Shown: positions 1 through 8,308 of the stretch, in pieces | Position numbering within the stretch: position 1 is the first letter of the stretch | How the letters are laid out: each line of letters begins with the position of its first letter | Assembly: GCA_944350065.1 (NCBI GenBank) | Contig: CALVOD010000007.1 | Coordinates: 1 to 27,474 of the forward strand | Length of the DNA: 27,474 nt | Direction of reading: 5' to 3' | DNA from: an uncultured Clostridia bacterium | GTDB lineage: Bacteria; Bacillota; Clostridia; Christensenellales; DTU072 | The notes under the pieces: generated by a model | Told to the model about the DNA's origin: nothing | The model's database searches: none | Seen by the model: the letters and a program-made list of their open reading frames with translations, nothing else | Program-made: the position numbers and the translations under genes

Positions 1-54
1 TACGAAAAGGTGCTCGCCAAGACCACCCCGAAAGACGTAGCGCTTCCGGAGTGA
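1..54 (+). CDS. C-terminal end of an unidentified protein (5' truncated)
   Basis: The window opens inside a reading frame. Frame 1 reads YEKVLAKTTPKDVALPE and stops at TGA (52-54). Seventeen residues are too few to name a family. The frame is taken as real because it runs into a strong terminator hairpin about 60 bases downstream, as expected for the end of a plus-strand gene. It converges on the M28 peptidase gene. Confidence 0.5.
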   Translation, partial: YEKVLAKTTPKDVALPE

Positions 55-112
55 AAAGGAAATTTCTAAGCTCGTTCCAATTTTTCACGGAACGCGTAAT
101 ATAGGATAAATT

Positions 113-141
113 AAGCCCCGACCGTAACGGTCGGGGCTTTT
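113..141 (+). terminator. Rho-independent terminator between convergent genes
   Basis: A perfect 12-bp stem (AAGCCCCGACCG at 113-124, CGGTCGGGGCTT at 128-139) encloses a TAA loop and is followed by TTTT on the plus strand. Read from the minus strand it is followed by the AT-rich TTAATTTATCC, so it may also end the five-gene minus-strand operon. A weaker 6-bp stem (CGTTCC 73-78 with GGAACG 89-94) lies just upstream. Nothing else is visible in 55-182. Confidence 0.85.
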
Positions 142-182
142 ACGAATTGCGTCAATCGGTATTGCTGTTGACCGCTTATACC

Positions 183-1529
183 TTACGCTTCGGTCTCCGC
201 GGCGGGAGCGTCCGCGCTTACCGCGGCGCCTGCGGCTTCCGCGGCGCCCGCGGCTTCCGCCGCGTCTGCGGATTCGGGAGTTATGACTTCCGTAACCGCG
301 ACTTCGGGTACCAAAGCGCGCTGTGCGGCTATTTTCTTGATGACTTTATAGATGACGTTGAGTCCCGTCTCGAAGGTACTTACGTCGATACGGTCGGATA
401 CGTCCTTATACGTATGGTAATATTCGGTGGAAACGGGGTTCTGCGCCGCGAACGTGGTGGTGGGAACGCCTATCTTGCAGAACGGAGTGCTGTCGCATCC
501 GCCTACGGGATTGACTATGGTGTGCGGTTCCTCGCCGCTCTCTTTAATAGCTTCGCAGGTCATATCGATAAGTTTCTTATCGAACTTGGTACCCTGCCAG
601 GGATCGCCTTTTACCGCCTCGAAGTGTCCGGGATCGGCTACGGAATCGACGTTGAACACATAGGAATTGTTGACGTCTATTTCGTTCTTATGGGCTTTGA
701 CGTAAGCGAAACTTCCTTTGAGACCCGCTTCCTCGCTCGCAAATCCGATATTGACGAGCTTCATTCCTTCGGGCATATCTTCGGGATGCTCCTTGAAATA
801 CTTCACTATCATCATATTGAGGGCGATACCGCTCAAATTATCCATCGCGCCGGGGCTTCCTACAGTCTTATCCTGCGTAAGGTACTGCGTAAGGAAGAAA
901 TATCCCGGAAGGAAGGCGAGCGGAATAATATAGAGAGAAATATTCCACGCGGTATAATCGTCGAAAGCGCCGGAATAGAGGCAAAGTCTCAATATCGACA
1001 AAATCATCAATACGATAACACCTATTACGCCGTAACCGGTCTTGATCAAAGCGGTATTTGCGTTGCGCGCGGCGAGCTTCCAGCACCAGCTGCTGTCGTA
1101 ATGCGCTCCGAGGTAAACGGTGTATTCCGTTTCGCCTTTGGCGGGCTCGAGTTCGGTGACGATATTCTCTGCGGTTTCCTGTTTAAACGCAAAATCCCAC
1201 ATTCCGGTATATCTCACTATCTGCGTCAGGGTGAAAACGAGCAACCCGAAGCATCCGAGCATCGCGATTATCGTGCCGCCGATACCGCCTATGTAATAGA
1301 CAAGGAACATCAGTAACGCCACCCAGCCTAATTTATTGATGGCGCCGATGCTTGCGTTCGGCGCATAAGTGAATTTCTCGGTATAAGGAGTGAGCCCCGT
1401 GCGCTTCACTATCTCGCCCTGCAATTTCTTACAGGCGGCTTTTTCCTCCTCGGTACCGGGCAACCTCGCGCCGTCGGCTTCGATGAGCTTAACCAGCTCC
1501 ATTGCTTCATCTGCGTATTTTTTAAACAT
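183..1529 (-). CDS. M28-family zinc peptidase with transmembrane helices inside the catalytic domain
   Basis: This is a 448-residue predicted membrane metallopeptidase of family M28, which contains di-zinc aminopeptidases and carboxypeptidases. The expected ligand set can be read: H143 (GAHYDS), D230 (GAMDNLSG), E266/E267 (ASEEAGLKG), D295 (NVDS) and H372 (YHTYKD). Hydrophobic stretches at about 67-106 (probably two helices), 163-184 and 197-216 suggest four membrane segments. Two of them lie between H143 and D230, where soluble M28 enzymes usually have only a short linker. The tail from about 415 is an Ala/Glu-rich, low-complexity extension. The start at 1529 follows an excellent ribosome site (GAGGAGGT on the minus strand). 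It is the last gene of the five-gene operon, 42 bases after the acyltransferase. The family is sure from the intact ligands; the substrate is unknown. Confidence 0.85.
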   Translation of the reverse strand: MFKKYADEAMELVKLIEADGARLPGTEEEKAACKKLQGEIVKRTGLTPYTEKFTYAPNASIGAINKLGWVALLMFLVYYIGGIGGTIIAMLGCFGLLVFTLTQIVRYTGMWDFAFKQETAENIVTELEPAKGETEYTVYLGAHYDSSWCWKLAARNANTALIKTGYGVIGVIVLMILSILRLCLYSGAFDDYTAWNISLYIIPLAFLPGYFFLTQYLTQDKTVGSPGAMDNLSGIALNMMIVKYFKEHPEDMPEGMKLVNIGFASEEAGLKGSFAYVKAHKNEIDVNNSYVFNVDSVADPGHFEAVKGDPWQGTKFDKKLIDMTCEAIKESGEEPHTIVNPVGGCDSTPFCKIGVPTTTFAAQNPVSTEYYHTYKDVSDRIDVSTFETGLNVIYKVIKKIAAQRALVPEVAVTEVITPESADAAEAAGAAEAAGAAVSADAPAAETEA

Positions 1530-1571
1530 ATCGACCTCCTCAGTCAGATTTTTTACACATTTAGACGCTAC

Positions 1572-2816
1572 CTAATCGATAGGAAGCCCTTTCAGCTTAC
1601 GGTAGCTTTCCTCTACCATAAGGTTGATTTTTGCCGTATAACGCACGTCGCGGAAATAAAACCTGTTGATCTTCGTACCCACCGTCAAATCTATCGCTTC
1701 GTAGTTCTTGTGCACTATCGTGGGCTGCTTCGCAAGCGGAATTTCTATCGAAACGTCCTCTCCCGTAGAATATCTTTTGCCGACGAATCCGAGCTTTTCT
1801 TTGTCTATGAAAAACTCTCCTTCGCCCGCGTCGCGATAGGTATTGCTTTCGTCTTCTTCCGCCCAAGTCACCGGATAACGGCGTTCGAAATCCTCCGCTT
1901 CGAGCTCTTTGCGCACGCTTTCGCGCTCGAATTCGTACCACAAATCGATGCGGTCGAAAGCAACCGAGCCTTCCGAAGGTATCATCTCGCCGTACTCGGT
2001 GTATTCCACGGTATTTAAACACTTTTCGCAGACGAGGTTGCGCGCGGTGGAGATCATTTCGTATTCCGTTCCGCACTTCGGGCACTTGTAGAGTATGTAA
2101 TGGAGGCCCAAAGCGGGATCTTTACATTTATAACGCAAATGATTTTCGCGCTGATACACGTTGTCGTTGAAAGTGAATTTACTCTTAAGCACGGCGTAAA
2201 TTTCGTCCGTGGAAAGCGTCTTCAGTTCCTCGCGCGTAAACAGCAATTCGCTCTTGTTGGTGACGGGTCCCTTCTTGAATCCCGAGTACCACCTCGGACG
2301 TGAGCAGTAACCGCCGTAGTTATGGCAGAACACGACGTCCGCGTCGAGGAGTTTGAGAAGTTTGGCAAGGCTCTCGGGAAGATAATAAAGGTTCTTTCCG
2401 TCGAGCGTGAATTTCCCTTCGGGGAACAGCGCGAGCGAGCAACCCGCTGCGACCGCCCTTTTCATCGTGCGTATCGAGCCGAGATCTATCTCGAATTGAT
2501 TTATAGGTATAAGTCCCGCCGCTTTTTTGATAGGCTTGATTTTAGACCAGGTGAATACGTCCCTGCCGCATACTATGTTGAGCGGAAGCGGTTTCATCGC
2601 GAGCATCATCATCGCAACGTCCATAAGACAGGTGTGCGTTCCTATCACGACGAACGGTCCTTTTCTCTCCTTAATGCGCTCGTCTCGCTCGAATTTGGCT
2701 TTGATAAGTATGTGCGAAAGGATTTGCACGAGCGGAACGAGCAGCCCGTAAAGGAATTTAGAGGGCTTACGGGGCACGAATTTCGTCTCTTGGGCTTGAA
2801 TTTCCTTCTTATCCAT
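1572..2816 (-). CDS. PlsC-type acyltransferase fused to a zinc ribbon
   Basis: The N-terminal half of this 414-residue protein looks like a 1-acyl-glycerol-3-phosphate acyltransferase, which transfers acyl chains in membrane phospholipid synthesis. It has the catalytic HX4D motif (H61-T-C-L-M-D66) and the FPEG substrate motif (131-134). A hydrophobic N-terminal stretch (about 21-40) could hold it at the membrane. Two CxxC pairs follow (C245/C248 and C263/C266), 14 residues apart, the spacing of a rubredoxin- or ribbon-type zinc site. About 150 further residues match nothing I recognise. Ordinary PlsC proteins are about 200-260 residues long, so this is an extended form. The gene starts 9 bases after the M29 peptidase stop and has no clear Shine-Dalgarno site, which suggests translational coupling. 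The acyl acceptor is not certain. Confidence 0.8.
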   Translation of the reverse strand: MDKKEIQAQETKFVPRKPSKFLYGLLVPLVQILSHILIKAKFERDERIKERKGPFVVIGTHTCLMDVAMMMLAMKPLPLNIVCGRDVFTWSKIKPIKKAAGLIPINQFEIDLGSIRTMKRAVAAGCSLALFPEGKFTLDGKNLYYLPESLAKLLKLLDADVVFCHNYGGYCSRPRWYSGFKKGPVTNKSELLFTREELKTLSTDEIYAVLKSKFTFNDNVYQRENHLRYKCKDPALGLHYILYKCPKCGTEYEMISTARNLVCEKCLNTVEYTEYGEMIPSEGSVAFDRIDLWYEFERESVRKELEAEDFERRYPVTWAEEDESNTYRDAGEGEFFIDKEKLGFVGKRYSTGEDVSIEIPLAKQPTIVHKNYEAIDLTVGTKINRFYFRDVRYTAKINLMVEESYRKLKGLPID

Positions 2817-2825
2817 GGTTTAAGG

Positions 2826-3941
2826 TTATTTAAGGTTTTCGGGGTTGAGGCAATCGAGCTCCTCGAGCACGAATCTGCCGTCCTTGCGTACGAGCACGTC
2901 GTCGAAATATATTTCTCCGCCGCCGTACTCGGGCGTGTGTATCTGCACGAGATCCCAGTGCACGGCGCTCTTGTTGCCGTTGTAGCAGTCGTCGTAACAG
3001 GCGCCCGGGGTGAAATGTATCGAACCCGAGATCTTTTCGTCGAAAAGTATGTCGCCCATGGGCTTCACGATATAAGGATTTACGCCGAGGGCGAATTCAC
3101 CCACATAGCGCGCGCCCTCGTCGGTATCGAATATCTTAAGCGCCGCTTCGGTGTCGTTTGCGGAAACCTTGACGATTTTGCCGTTGACGAATTCCAGTCG
3201 GACGTCTTTGAATTCTATGCCGTTCTCGATGCTCGGGGCGTTGTAATGAATATACCCGTTGACCGAATCTCTCACGGGCGCCGAATAAATTTCGCCGTCG
3301 GGGATATTCCTCGCTCCTGCGCATTTCTCTGAGCCTATGCCCTTGATACTGAACGTAAGGTCGGTATCGACAGCCTTGATACGCACCTTGTCCGTTCTGT
3401 TGAGAAGCGCTTGCAGCGGATCCATCGCCCTGTCCATTTTCGCGTAATCGAGGGTGCATACGTCGAAATAAAAATCTTCGAACGCCGCGGTACTCATTCT
3501 CGCCTGCTCCGCCATTCCTTCGGTTGGATAACGCAAGATCACCCATTTCGTTTTGGCAACGCGCAGGTTATGGTGCACGGGGTGCGCGTAATCGCGGTCG
3601 TATATCTGCATTTTCGCGCCGTCCACGTCCGAAAGCTCGTAACAGTTGTTGCCGCCGCGTATGCCTATATACGCGTTCATTTCCGCCATTCGCGCGGAAT
3701 CGTATTTCGCCATAGCCTTGGCAAGCTCCTCCGTCATTCCCATACGGATAGCGCGCGAAACGCGCATGTCCTCCATGGAAACGAAGGGGAAACCGCCCGC
3801 TTTATATACTTCCTCGACGATAGCCGTCACAAGCTGATAGTCTATTCCGCGCGCTTCGATAAGGATTTTTTCGCCCTTACGCAAATCGCAGGAATAGTTG
3901 ACGAGTATGCTCGCAAGTTTTTTAATTCTCGGATCGGTCAT
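2826..3941 (-). CDS. M29-family aminopeptidase (AmpS/AmpT type)
   Basis: This is a 371-residue cytoplasmic metallo-aminopeptidase of family M29, which removes N-terminal residues from peptides using two metal ions. The five ligands of the family can be placed: E217 in NIPDGEIYSAPV, E282 in GEFALGVNP, H309 in SIHF, and H328/D330 in AVHWD. It is somewhat shorter than the roughly 400-413 residues of AmpS and AmpT, with no visible break. It has no signal peptide. The start at 3941 lies 3 bases after the luxS stop, and a modest AAGGCG ribosome site sits inside the end of luxS, so the two are probably translationally coupled. Together with the M28 peptidase it gives this operon two peptide-degrading enzymes. 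The family is secure; the physiological substrate is not. Confidence 0.9.
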   Translation of the reverse strand: MTDPRIKKLASILVNYSCDLRKGEKILIEARGIDYQLVTAIVEEVYKAGGFPFVSMEDMRVSRAIRMGMTEELAKAMAKYDSARMAEMNAYIGIRGGNNCYELSDVDGAKMQIYDRDYAHPVHHNLRVAKTKWVILRYPTEGMAEQARMSTAAFEDFYFDVCTLDYAKMDRAMDPLQALLNRTDKVRIKAVDTDLTFSIKGIGSEKCAGARNIPDGEIYSAPVRDSVNGYIHYNAPSIENGIEFKDVRLEFVNGKIVKVSANDTEAALKIFDTDEGARYVGEFALGVNPYIVKPMGDILFDEKISGSIHFTPGACYDDCYNGNKSAVHWDLVQIHTPEYGGGEIYFDDVLVRKDGRFVLEELDCLNPENLK

Positions 3942-3944
3942 ATA

Positions 3945-4454
3945 TTACGCCTTTTTCCTTTCCCTTTTCACGGGATAAACGAGATTTTCCTTCTTCGGGT
4001 TGATTATAACATTGTAGTACATCGTCGCGTCGACTCTCGCTTCTGCAAGGTCCATATCCATACAATAGCCGCATTCTTTGGGGGTTGCGCCGGGGATCTC
4101 GCCTTCGTAATCGGATATGAAATCGAACGTGCGTTCGATAAGCGGCAGAATATCCTGCGGGATAAGGTCGCCCGCCATTATGAGATAAAATCCCGTTCTG
4201 CAGCCCATAGGTCCGATATAAATCACTCTGTCGCCCCACAACCGGTCGGAACGGAGATACGCCGCGAGCAGATGCTCGAGCGCGTGCACGGAGCCGGTGG
4301 TCATCACTTCGTCGTGATAAGGTCTTTTCATTCTTATGTCGAAAGTGGTAAGCACCCCCGAACCCATTATGTCCTTACGCGAAACAAATAAACCGCATTT
4401 AAGTTTGGTGTGATCCAATTTGAAACTCGGTACGTTATTCACGTCCATTTCCAT
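3945..4454 (-). CDS. luxS: S-ribosylhomocysteine lyase LuxS
   Basis: LuxS cleaves S-ribosylhomocysteine to homocysteine and 4,5-dihydroxy-2,3-pentanedione, the precursor of autoinducer-2. It therefore serves both methyl-cycle recycling and possible quorum signalling. The 169-residue product has the family signatures: LDHTK near the N-terminus, the metal-binding HALEH (H57, E60, H61), GPMGCRTGFY with the catalytic cysteine C85, and ECGYC with the third metal ligand C128. Length and motifs are normal, so it should be active. The start at 4454 is supported by GGGAGA 9 bases upstream; a second ATG two codons in (4448) is less well placed. It follows the transporter gene by 39 bases. The usual partner genes (pfs/mtnN, cysteine or methionine genes) are not in the window. 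Confidence 0.95.
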   Translation of the reverse strand: MEMDVNNVPSFKLDHTKLKCGLFVSRKDIMGSGVLTTFDIRMKRPYHDEVMTTGSVHALEHLLAAYLRSDRLWGDRVIYIGPMGCRTGFYLIMAGDLIPQDILPLIERTFDFISDYEGEIPGATPKECGYCMDMDLAEARVDATMYYNVIINPKKENLVYPVKRERKKA

Positions 4455-4493
4455 AAAATAAACTCTCCCTGAAATTTAATTCGTTATACGGAA

Positions 4494-5474
4494 TTATTGT
4501 ACAACATTTTCATCTTTATTACAAGCGTTTGTTTGCTTATCCCCCACCATAAGGCAGGCGAGGTTGGCAAGCGCTTTTACAAAAGGCAACAATACGAGCG
4601 TAGTGACGAGGTTAAACGCGATATGGAAATAAGCTATTATGACCGAAGGGCTGAAGACGTTCAACGCGGCGACTGTTTTTTCTCCGAAAATCACCACGAA
4701 AGGCAAGAACAAAATCACCCCTATCGCGTTGAAAAGGAGATGTATCATAGCCGTTCTTCGCGCGTTGACGGAGCCGCCTATCGCGGCGAGCATGGCGGTA
4801 GCGCAGGAGCCGACGTTACTGCCCATAATGATATAGAAAGTAGCTGTGACGGGCATGATACCGAGTTGGGCGAGGGTAATGACGATACCCGTTACGGCGG
4901 AGGAACTCTGGATAACGGCGGTGAAGGCGACGCCCACCACGAGTAGCAGGAGCGGCGAAGTCATACCCGAGAAAAGATTAAGGAATATTTCGTTGGATTT
5001 GAGGTTGGCTGCGCCCGCCTTAATGATTTCGAGCCCAATGAAAATAAGTCCTATGCTCGTAAGAATCCAGCCCGCCGTACGAACGCGGGAGCGTTTTGCC
5101 GCCATAACGGTCATCATACCCATGAAGGTAAGGAAGGCGAAAAACTCCGATATCGGCAGGTAATTCAAAGAAATGATGAGTGCGGTAAAGGTAGTGCCTA
5201 TATTGGCGCCCATAATAATGCAGGTTGCCTGGAAAAGGCTCACGATACCCGAATTGACGAGCCCGAGAAGAATAACGGTAGTTGCGGAGGAACTCTGAAG
5301 CACGGCGGCAGAGCCAACCCCTATTCCCACGCCCGCGAGCTTGCGATCGGAAAGTTTGCTGAACAGCTTTTCCACCCTGCCGCCCGCAACCGCTTCGAGG
5401 TTGACGGAGCAAAGTTTCATACCGGCGAGAAAGGCGCCGATACCCGCAAACATCATAAGGACGTCGGACAACAT
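4494..5474 (-). CDS. Na+/phosphate symporter family protein (NptA/YjbB type, no PhoU domain)
   Basis: This 326-residue integral membrane protein has the duplicated signature of the Na/Pi-cotransporter family (PF02690). QSSSATT (60-66) is matched by QSSSAVT (189-195), and GANIGTT (89-95) by GSNVGSC (218-224), showing two homologous halves. Some eight or more hydrophobic segments cover nearly the whole chain. Bacterial homologues often carry a C-terminal PhoU-like helical domain and reach about 540 residues; here the chain ends about 25 residues after the last helix, so that domain is absent. An in-frame TAA lies two codons before the ATG, fixing the earliest start. The only purine-rich run (GGGGGAAGG) is unusually far upstream, about 18 bases. 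It is first in the five-gene operon. Phosphate export or uptake is the family role; the substrate is not proven. Confidence 0.85.
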   Translation of the reverse strand: MLSDVLMMFAGIGAFLAGMKLCSVNLEAVAGGRVEKLFSKLSDRKLAGVGIGVGSAAVLQSSSATTVILLGLVNSGIVSLFQATCIIMGANIGTTFTALIISLNYLPISEFFAFLTFMGMMTVMAAKRSRVRTAGWILTSIGLIFIGLEIIKAGAANLKSNEIFLNLFSGMTSPLLLLVVGVAFTAVIQSSSAVTGIVITLAQLGIMPVTATFYIIMGSNVGSCATAMLAAIGGSVNARRTAMIHLLFNAIGVILFLPFVVIFGEKTVAALNVFSPSVIIAYFHIAFNLVTTLVLLPFVKALANLACLMVGDKQTNACNKDENVVQ

Positions 5475-5550
5475 ATCAAATTATATTATCGCCTTCCCCC
5501 GCGTATTCCCTTGGCGCGTGCCCTCCGTAAAGTTTCCGTATCCGAAACGA

Positions 5551-5586
5551 AAATAAAAAATACGCCCCGCCTTTTCAAGCGGGGCG
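5551..5586 (-). terminator. Rho-independent terminator after the lipoprotein pair
   Basis: On the minus strand an 8-bp GC stem (CGCCCCGC, plus-strand 5563-5570, with GCGGGGCG at 5579-5586) is followed by a run reading TATTTTTTATTTT. It lies about 55 bases past the stop of the 884-residue lipoprotein. The rest of 5475-5640 shows no gene. A TATAAT-like hexamer lies just before the transporter start, but there is no convincing -35 partner. Confidence 0.85.
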
Positions 5587-5640
5587 CGTTACGTTAAGTT
5601 ACGGATTTACACGACGAATTCCGTTGCACAAAGTTTTCCG

Positions 5641-8295
5641 TCACGACGTTTTGCTCATTCTGTAGCAAGGATATAGACGGATATCGTAGTCGATTTCCTC
5701 GTCGAGATTTACTCTGTATTGGAAGTTCTCGTCCACGTACCAACCATAGAAGGTGTAGGTGTATTCCGCACCGCCCTTCATTATAGTCAAGGTATGCTTA
5801 TTATTGGACGTGGACTCTTTGATATCGCTGCTGTCATACGAAGGAGTATTCTTCCAGTACACGTCGTAGCTCGTCGCCGTGTAGTCGCTACGGCAGACGG
5901 TACCGATTTCTTCGTCGCTCATTATGTTTTGGGTAGTGTATGTTGTGTAAGCCGTAGAACTTATGTTATACCAATTACCCGCAATGGCGTCGGCGCTGGT
6001 GCTGTCCGTAGGTCCTTGCGTGAACACGTTCGCTTTCGTGATATCTTTATACGGTATCATATAGAAGGTTACTTCTATCTGACCGTACATATAACGCATC
6101 ACCACTTCGTGCGAATTGACGAGACGGGAAAGCGCCCAGTTGGTATCGTATTCCTTAGAGCAATTGACGTGCGAATGGTCGTCGGCAAGACATTCTTCCT
6201 GCGTTCCGCCGCAGGAATAAGTCTTTTTGATAAGAGTATCCTCGAAATACTTATCGACGTAAATCTGATTCATCTGCGCGCCCGCTTTAAGCGAGTTGGT
6301 GTGATAGGTCTCGTAGTCCACGGCAAGAGTCTCTTTTATGTTGGATTTCACTCCCGGCCAGTCCGCGCTGTCCGCGGTCGTGATCTGCGTGGTTACGTTG
6401 GTGTAGCTGTAGTTGCTCGTCAGATTCGTATTCTTCGCATAATTTCTGCCGAGGTCCTCGGTCAACAATGCGTACGCGTCTCTCTGATATTGCTGAGTGC
6501 TCCCGGAGAGGTTGAATTCTTCTTCCGTCATCTCGAGTTCCGTGAAGAAACGGTCGATATCTTTCTGATAGAGCACTTCGTCCTTCTTGTTGGCCTGAAT
6601 TCCGCGAATGGAGTCTGCCGAATAGGATTTGATCTGATACTTGAGCGCCTTGGTAAGGTCGGCGTTGGTGATGGTGGCGTGGTTGATACTGTAATCCTGG
6701 CTCTTGAGCTGTTCGAGCTCGAGGCGCACTTTTAATATCTTATTATTTGGATTTTCATTCTGTTCATCTTCGGTGAGCTTGTTCCAGTTGGTGTTCGCGG
6801 CGTTGTAGCGCAGCACGTTGTTGTCCACCCCGGTGTACTCCCAGTTGACGTCGGAGAGCTTCAAAGTTGCCTCGAAGCCCATCGAAAGCGCTTCCTGCAT
6901 CTCCCTCGTATATGTGGTAACGCCGGATCCGGTCGCGCTCAGCGATTTGTTATAATATCCGATACCTTCGGGGAAACGGTTGTTGTGTCCGCCGCAATAA
7001 AGGGTAGTTTCGTTCTCTTCCTGGAGCGCCTGGAAATTGAGTTGCTTCTCGTAATACTTCTCGTAGCAGCTTACCGAGTAACGGTACGCCTGTTCGTATT
7101 GTCTGCGGTCGTAATTGCGGTAATCGAGCGCCTCTTGAGAATTCTCGAAATAACTCTTGTGGCTCAGCTTGAGGAAATATTCGTATTCGGTGATCTCTTT
7201 GCCTTCGTAGGTCTTTTTCACGCTGTCGTCGAATACGCCGTAATCCCTGTGTTTATATTGGTAATGATAACCGAACAAAGACATGGCGTCGGTTTTTTTG
7301 GTGACCTTGTATTCGGCGTCGAGAGAGGTAAATTCTCTGAAAGCGAGCATATAGCTCAAAGTATCGTAATCGTAGACTTCGTTACGCATATACTCGATGA
7401 AGTCGTTATCGCCCGGTATCTCGCCGTGATCTTTATAGTTCTCGTATGCGGGAAGCATGACGCTCTCGACCACCTTGATCGCGTAAGCGCTCATCGCGAT
7501 AGCCGCGCGCGCAAACTGCGCCGCGTCGTCGCCGAAAATAGTGAATATCTCGCCGTAGACTTTACGCTGTTTGAGGCTCAGCGCGTCATAAACGTCGTCC
7601 TCGGACTCAAACTTGGGTTTGGCATAGCTCGAATCATCTTTATAAGCGTCGAAATCGTCGTATATCTCCTGAAGCTCCTCGAGCTGCGCGTAGTCCTCTA
7701 TGGCGCTGTCATCGCCGATTGTATAGGAATATCCGGTACCTTTAGGTCTGTCCGGACCATCATCGCGCGCTATGTACTTGACTATGCCGTCCGTCTTGAC
7801 GGAATCGATAGCGGCGAGCGAGAAGCGGTTGATGATGTCCACGGGCTCGGAATAGCAGAAGATACGCTCTACGGTATTCGCCGACTCGTCGGTCACCCAG
7901 TTGCCGTCGACGTCGAAATATCCTATATTATTGAGCTGACGTTTCTCCTCGGATTGGCCGTAGACAAGCGCCACTGGTGCGAAGGTGTAATACTCGGAGT
8001 TATTCCACGACGAAACGTCGTCGTCTATCCAGTATTTGCGTTCCTCGGAGCGCTTCTTCCTCAGTTCGTCGATCCAACCGCCTTCCAACGTGTCGTCGTA
8101 ATTCACGGCGTTCACTTCGTAATAGCTCGGCGCGCCGTAGTCCACCATATCCGGCAATACCGTGATATTCACTTTTGTGCCGTCGGTAGGATTTTTGCCC
8201 GTGTCGTCTTTGTCCTTTTTGCAGCTCAAAAGCACAAACGCAGACGAGCACGCCAGAACAATGACAAGAATGATAACGAGAAGTTTCTTTTTCAT
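5641..8295 (-). CDS. Large lipoprotein with unassigned body and C-terminal InlB-like module
   Basis: The product is about 884 residues. A charged KKK start, a hydrophobic core and the lipobox LLSC predict lipidation at Cys25, followed by a charged KKDKDD linker, so it should be anchored on the outer face of the membrane. The central 750 or so residues are rich in Tyr, Asp and Glu and match no family I recognise. The last 50 residues contain FYGWYVDENFQYRVNL and RLYPCY, a single InlB-like (Flg_new) beta-grasp module. A Cys/His cluster (C695, C702, H707, H709, C712) could bind a metal or form disulphides. An ATG at 8301 is possible, but AGGAG (8304-8308) is only 2 bases from it and 8 from the ATG at 8295, so 8295 is preferred. 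The gene lies 75 bases after the giant lipoprotein gene and is probably co-transcribed with it. The function is unknown. Confidence 0.85.
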   Translation of the reverse strand: MKKKLLVIILVIVLACSSAFVLLSCKKDKDDTGKNPTDGTKVNITVLPDMVDYGAPSYYEVNAVNYDDTLEGGWIDELRKKRSEERKYWIDDDVSSWNNSEYYTFAPVALVYGQSEEKRQLNNIGYFDVDGNWVTDESANTVERIFCYSEPVDIINRFSLAAIDSVKTDGIVKYIARDDGPDRPKGTGYSYTIGDDSAIEDYAQLEELQEIYDDFDAYKDDSSYAKPKFESEDDVYDALSLKQRKVYGEIFTIFGDDAAQFARAAIAMSAYAIKVVESVMLPAYENYKDHGEIPGDNDFIEYMRNEVYDYDTLSYMLAFREFTSLDAEYKVTKKTDAMSLFGYHYQYKHRDYGVFDDSVKKTYEGKEITEYEYFLKLSHKSYFENSQEALDYRNYDRRQYEQAYRYSVSCYEKYYEKQLNFQALQEENETTLYCGGHNNRFPEGIGYYNKSLSATGSGVTTYTREMQEALSMGFEATLKLSDVNWEYTGVDNNVLRYNAANTNWNKLTEDEQNENPNNKILKVRLELEQLKSQDYSINHATITNADLTKALKYQIKSYSADSIRGIQANKKDEVLYQKDIDRFFTELEMTEEEFNLSGSTQQYQRDAYALLTEDLGRNYAKNTNLTSNYSYTNVTTQITTADSADWPGVKSNIKETLAVDYETYHTNSLKAGAQMNQIYVDKYFEDTLIKKTYSCGGTQEECLADDHSHVNCSKEYDTNWALSRLVNSHEVVMRYMYGQIEVTFYMIPYKDITKANVFTQGPTDSTSADAIAGNWYNISSTAYTTYTTQNIMSDEEIGTVCRSDYTATSYDVYWKNTPSYDSSDIKESTSNNKHTLTIMKGGAEYTYTFYGWYVDENFQYRVNLDEEIDYDIRLYPCYRMSKTS

Positions 8296-8303
8296 AGCCA
8301 TGT

Positions 8304-8308
8304 CTCCT
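8304..8308 (-). promoter_or_regulatory. Ribosome binding site deciding the start of the 884-residue lipoprotein
   Basis: AGGAG on the minus strand lies 8 bases before the ATG at 8295 and only 2 before the ATG at 8301, favouring the internal one. A small stem-loop (GCGGT 8339-8343, ACCGC 8349-8353) sits upstream in the inter-gene gap. It lacks a U-run, so it is not a terminator; it could affect mRNA processing between the two lipoprotein cistrons. Confidence 0.7.

Noticed and set aside
73..94. Weak stem-loop CGTTCC/GGAACG upstream of the first terminator
   Set aside because: A 6-bp stem with a 10-base loop and no U-run is too weak to call; the strong hairpin at 113-141 explains termination.
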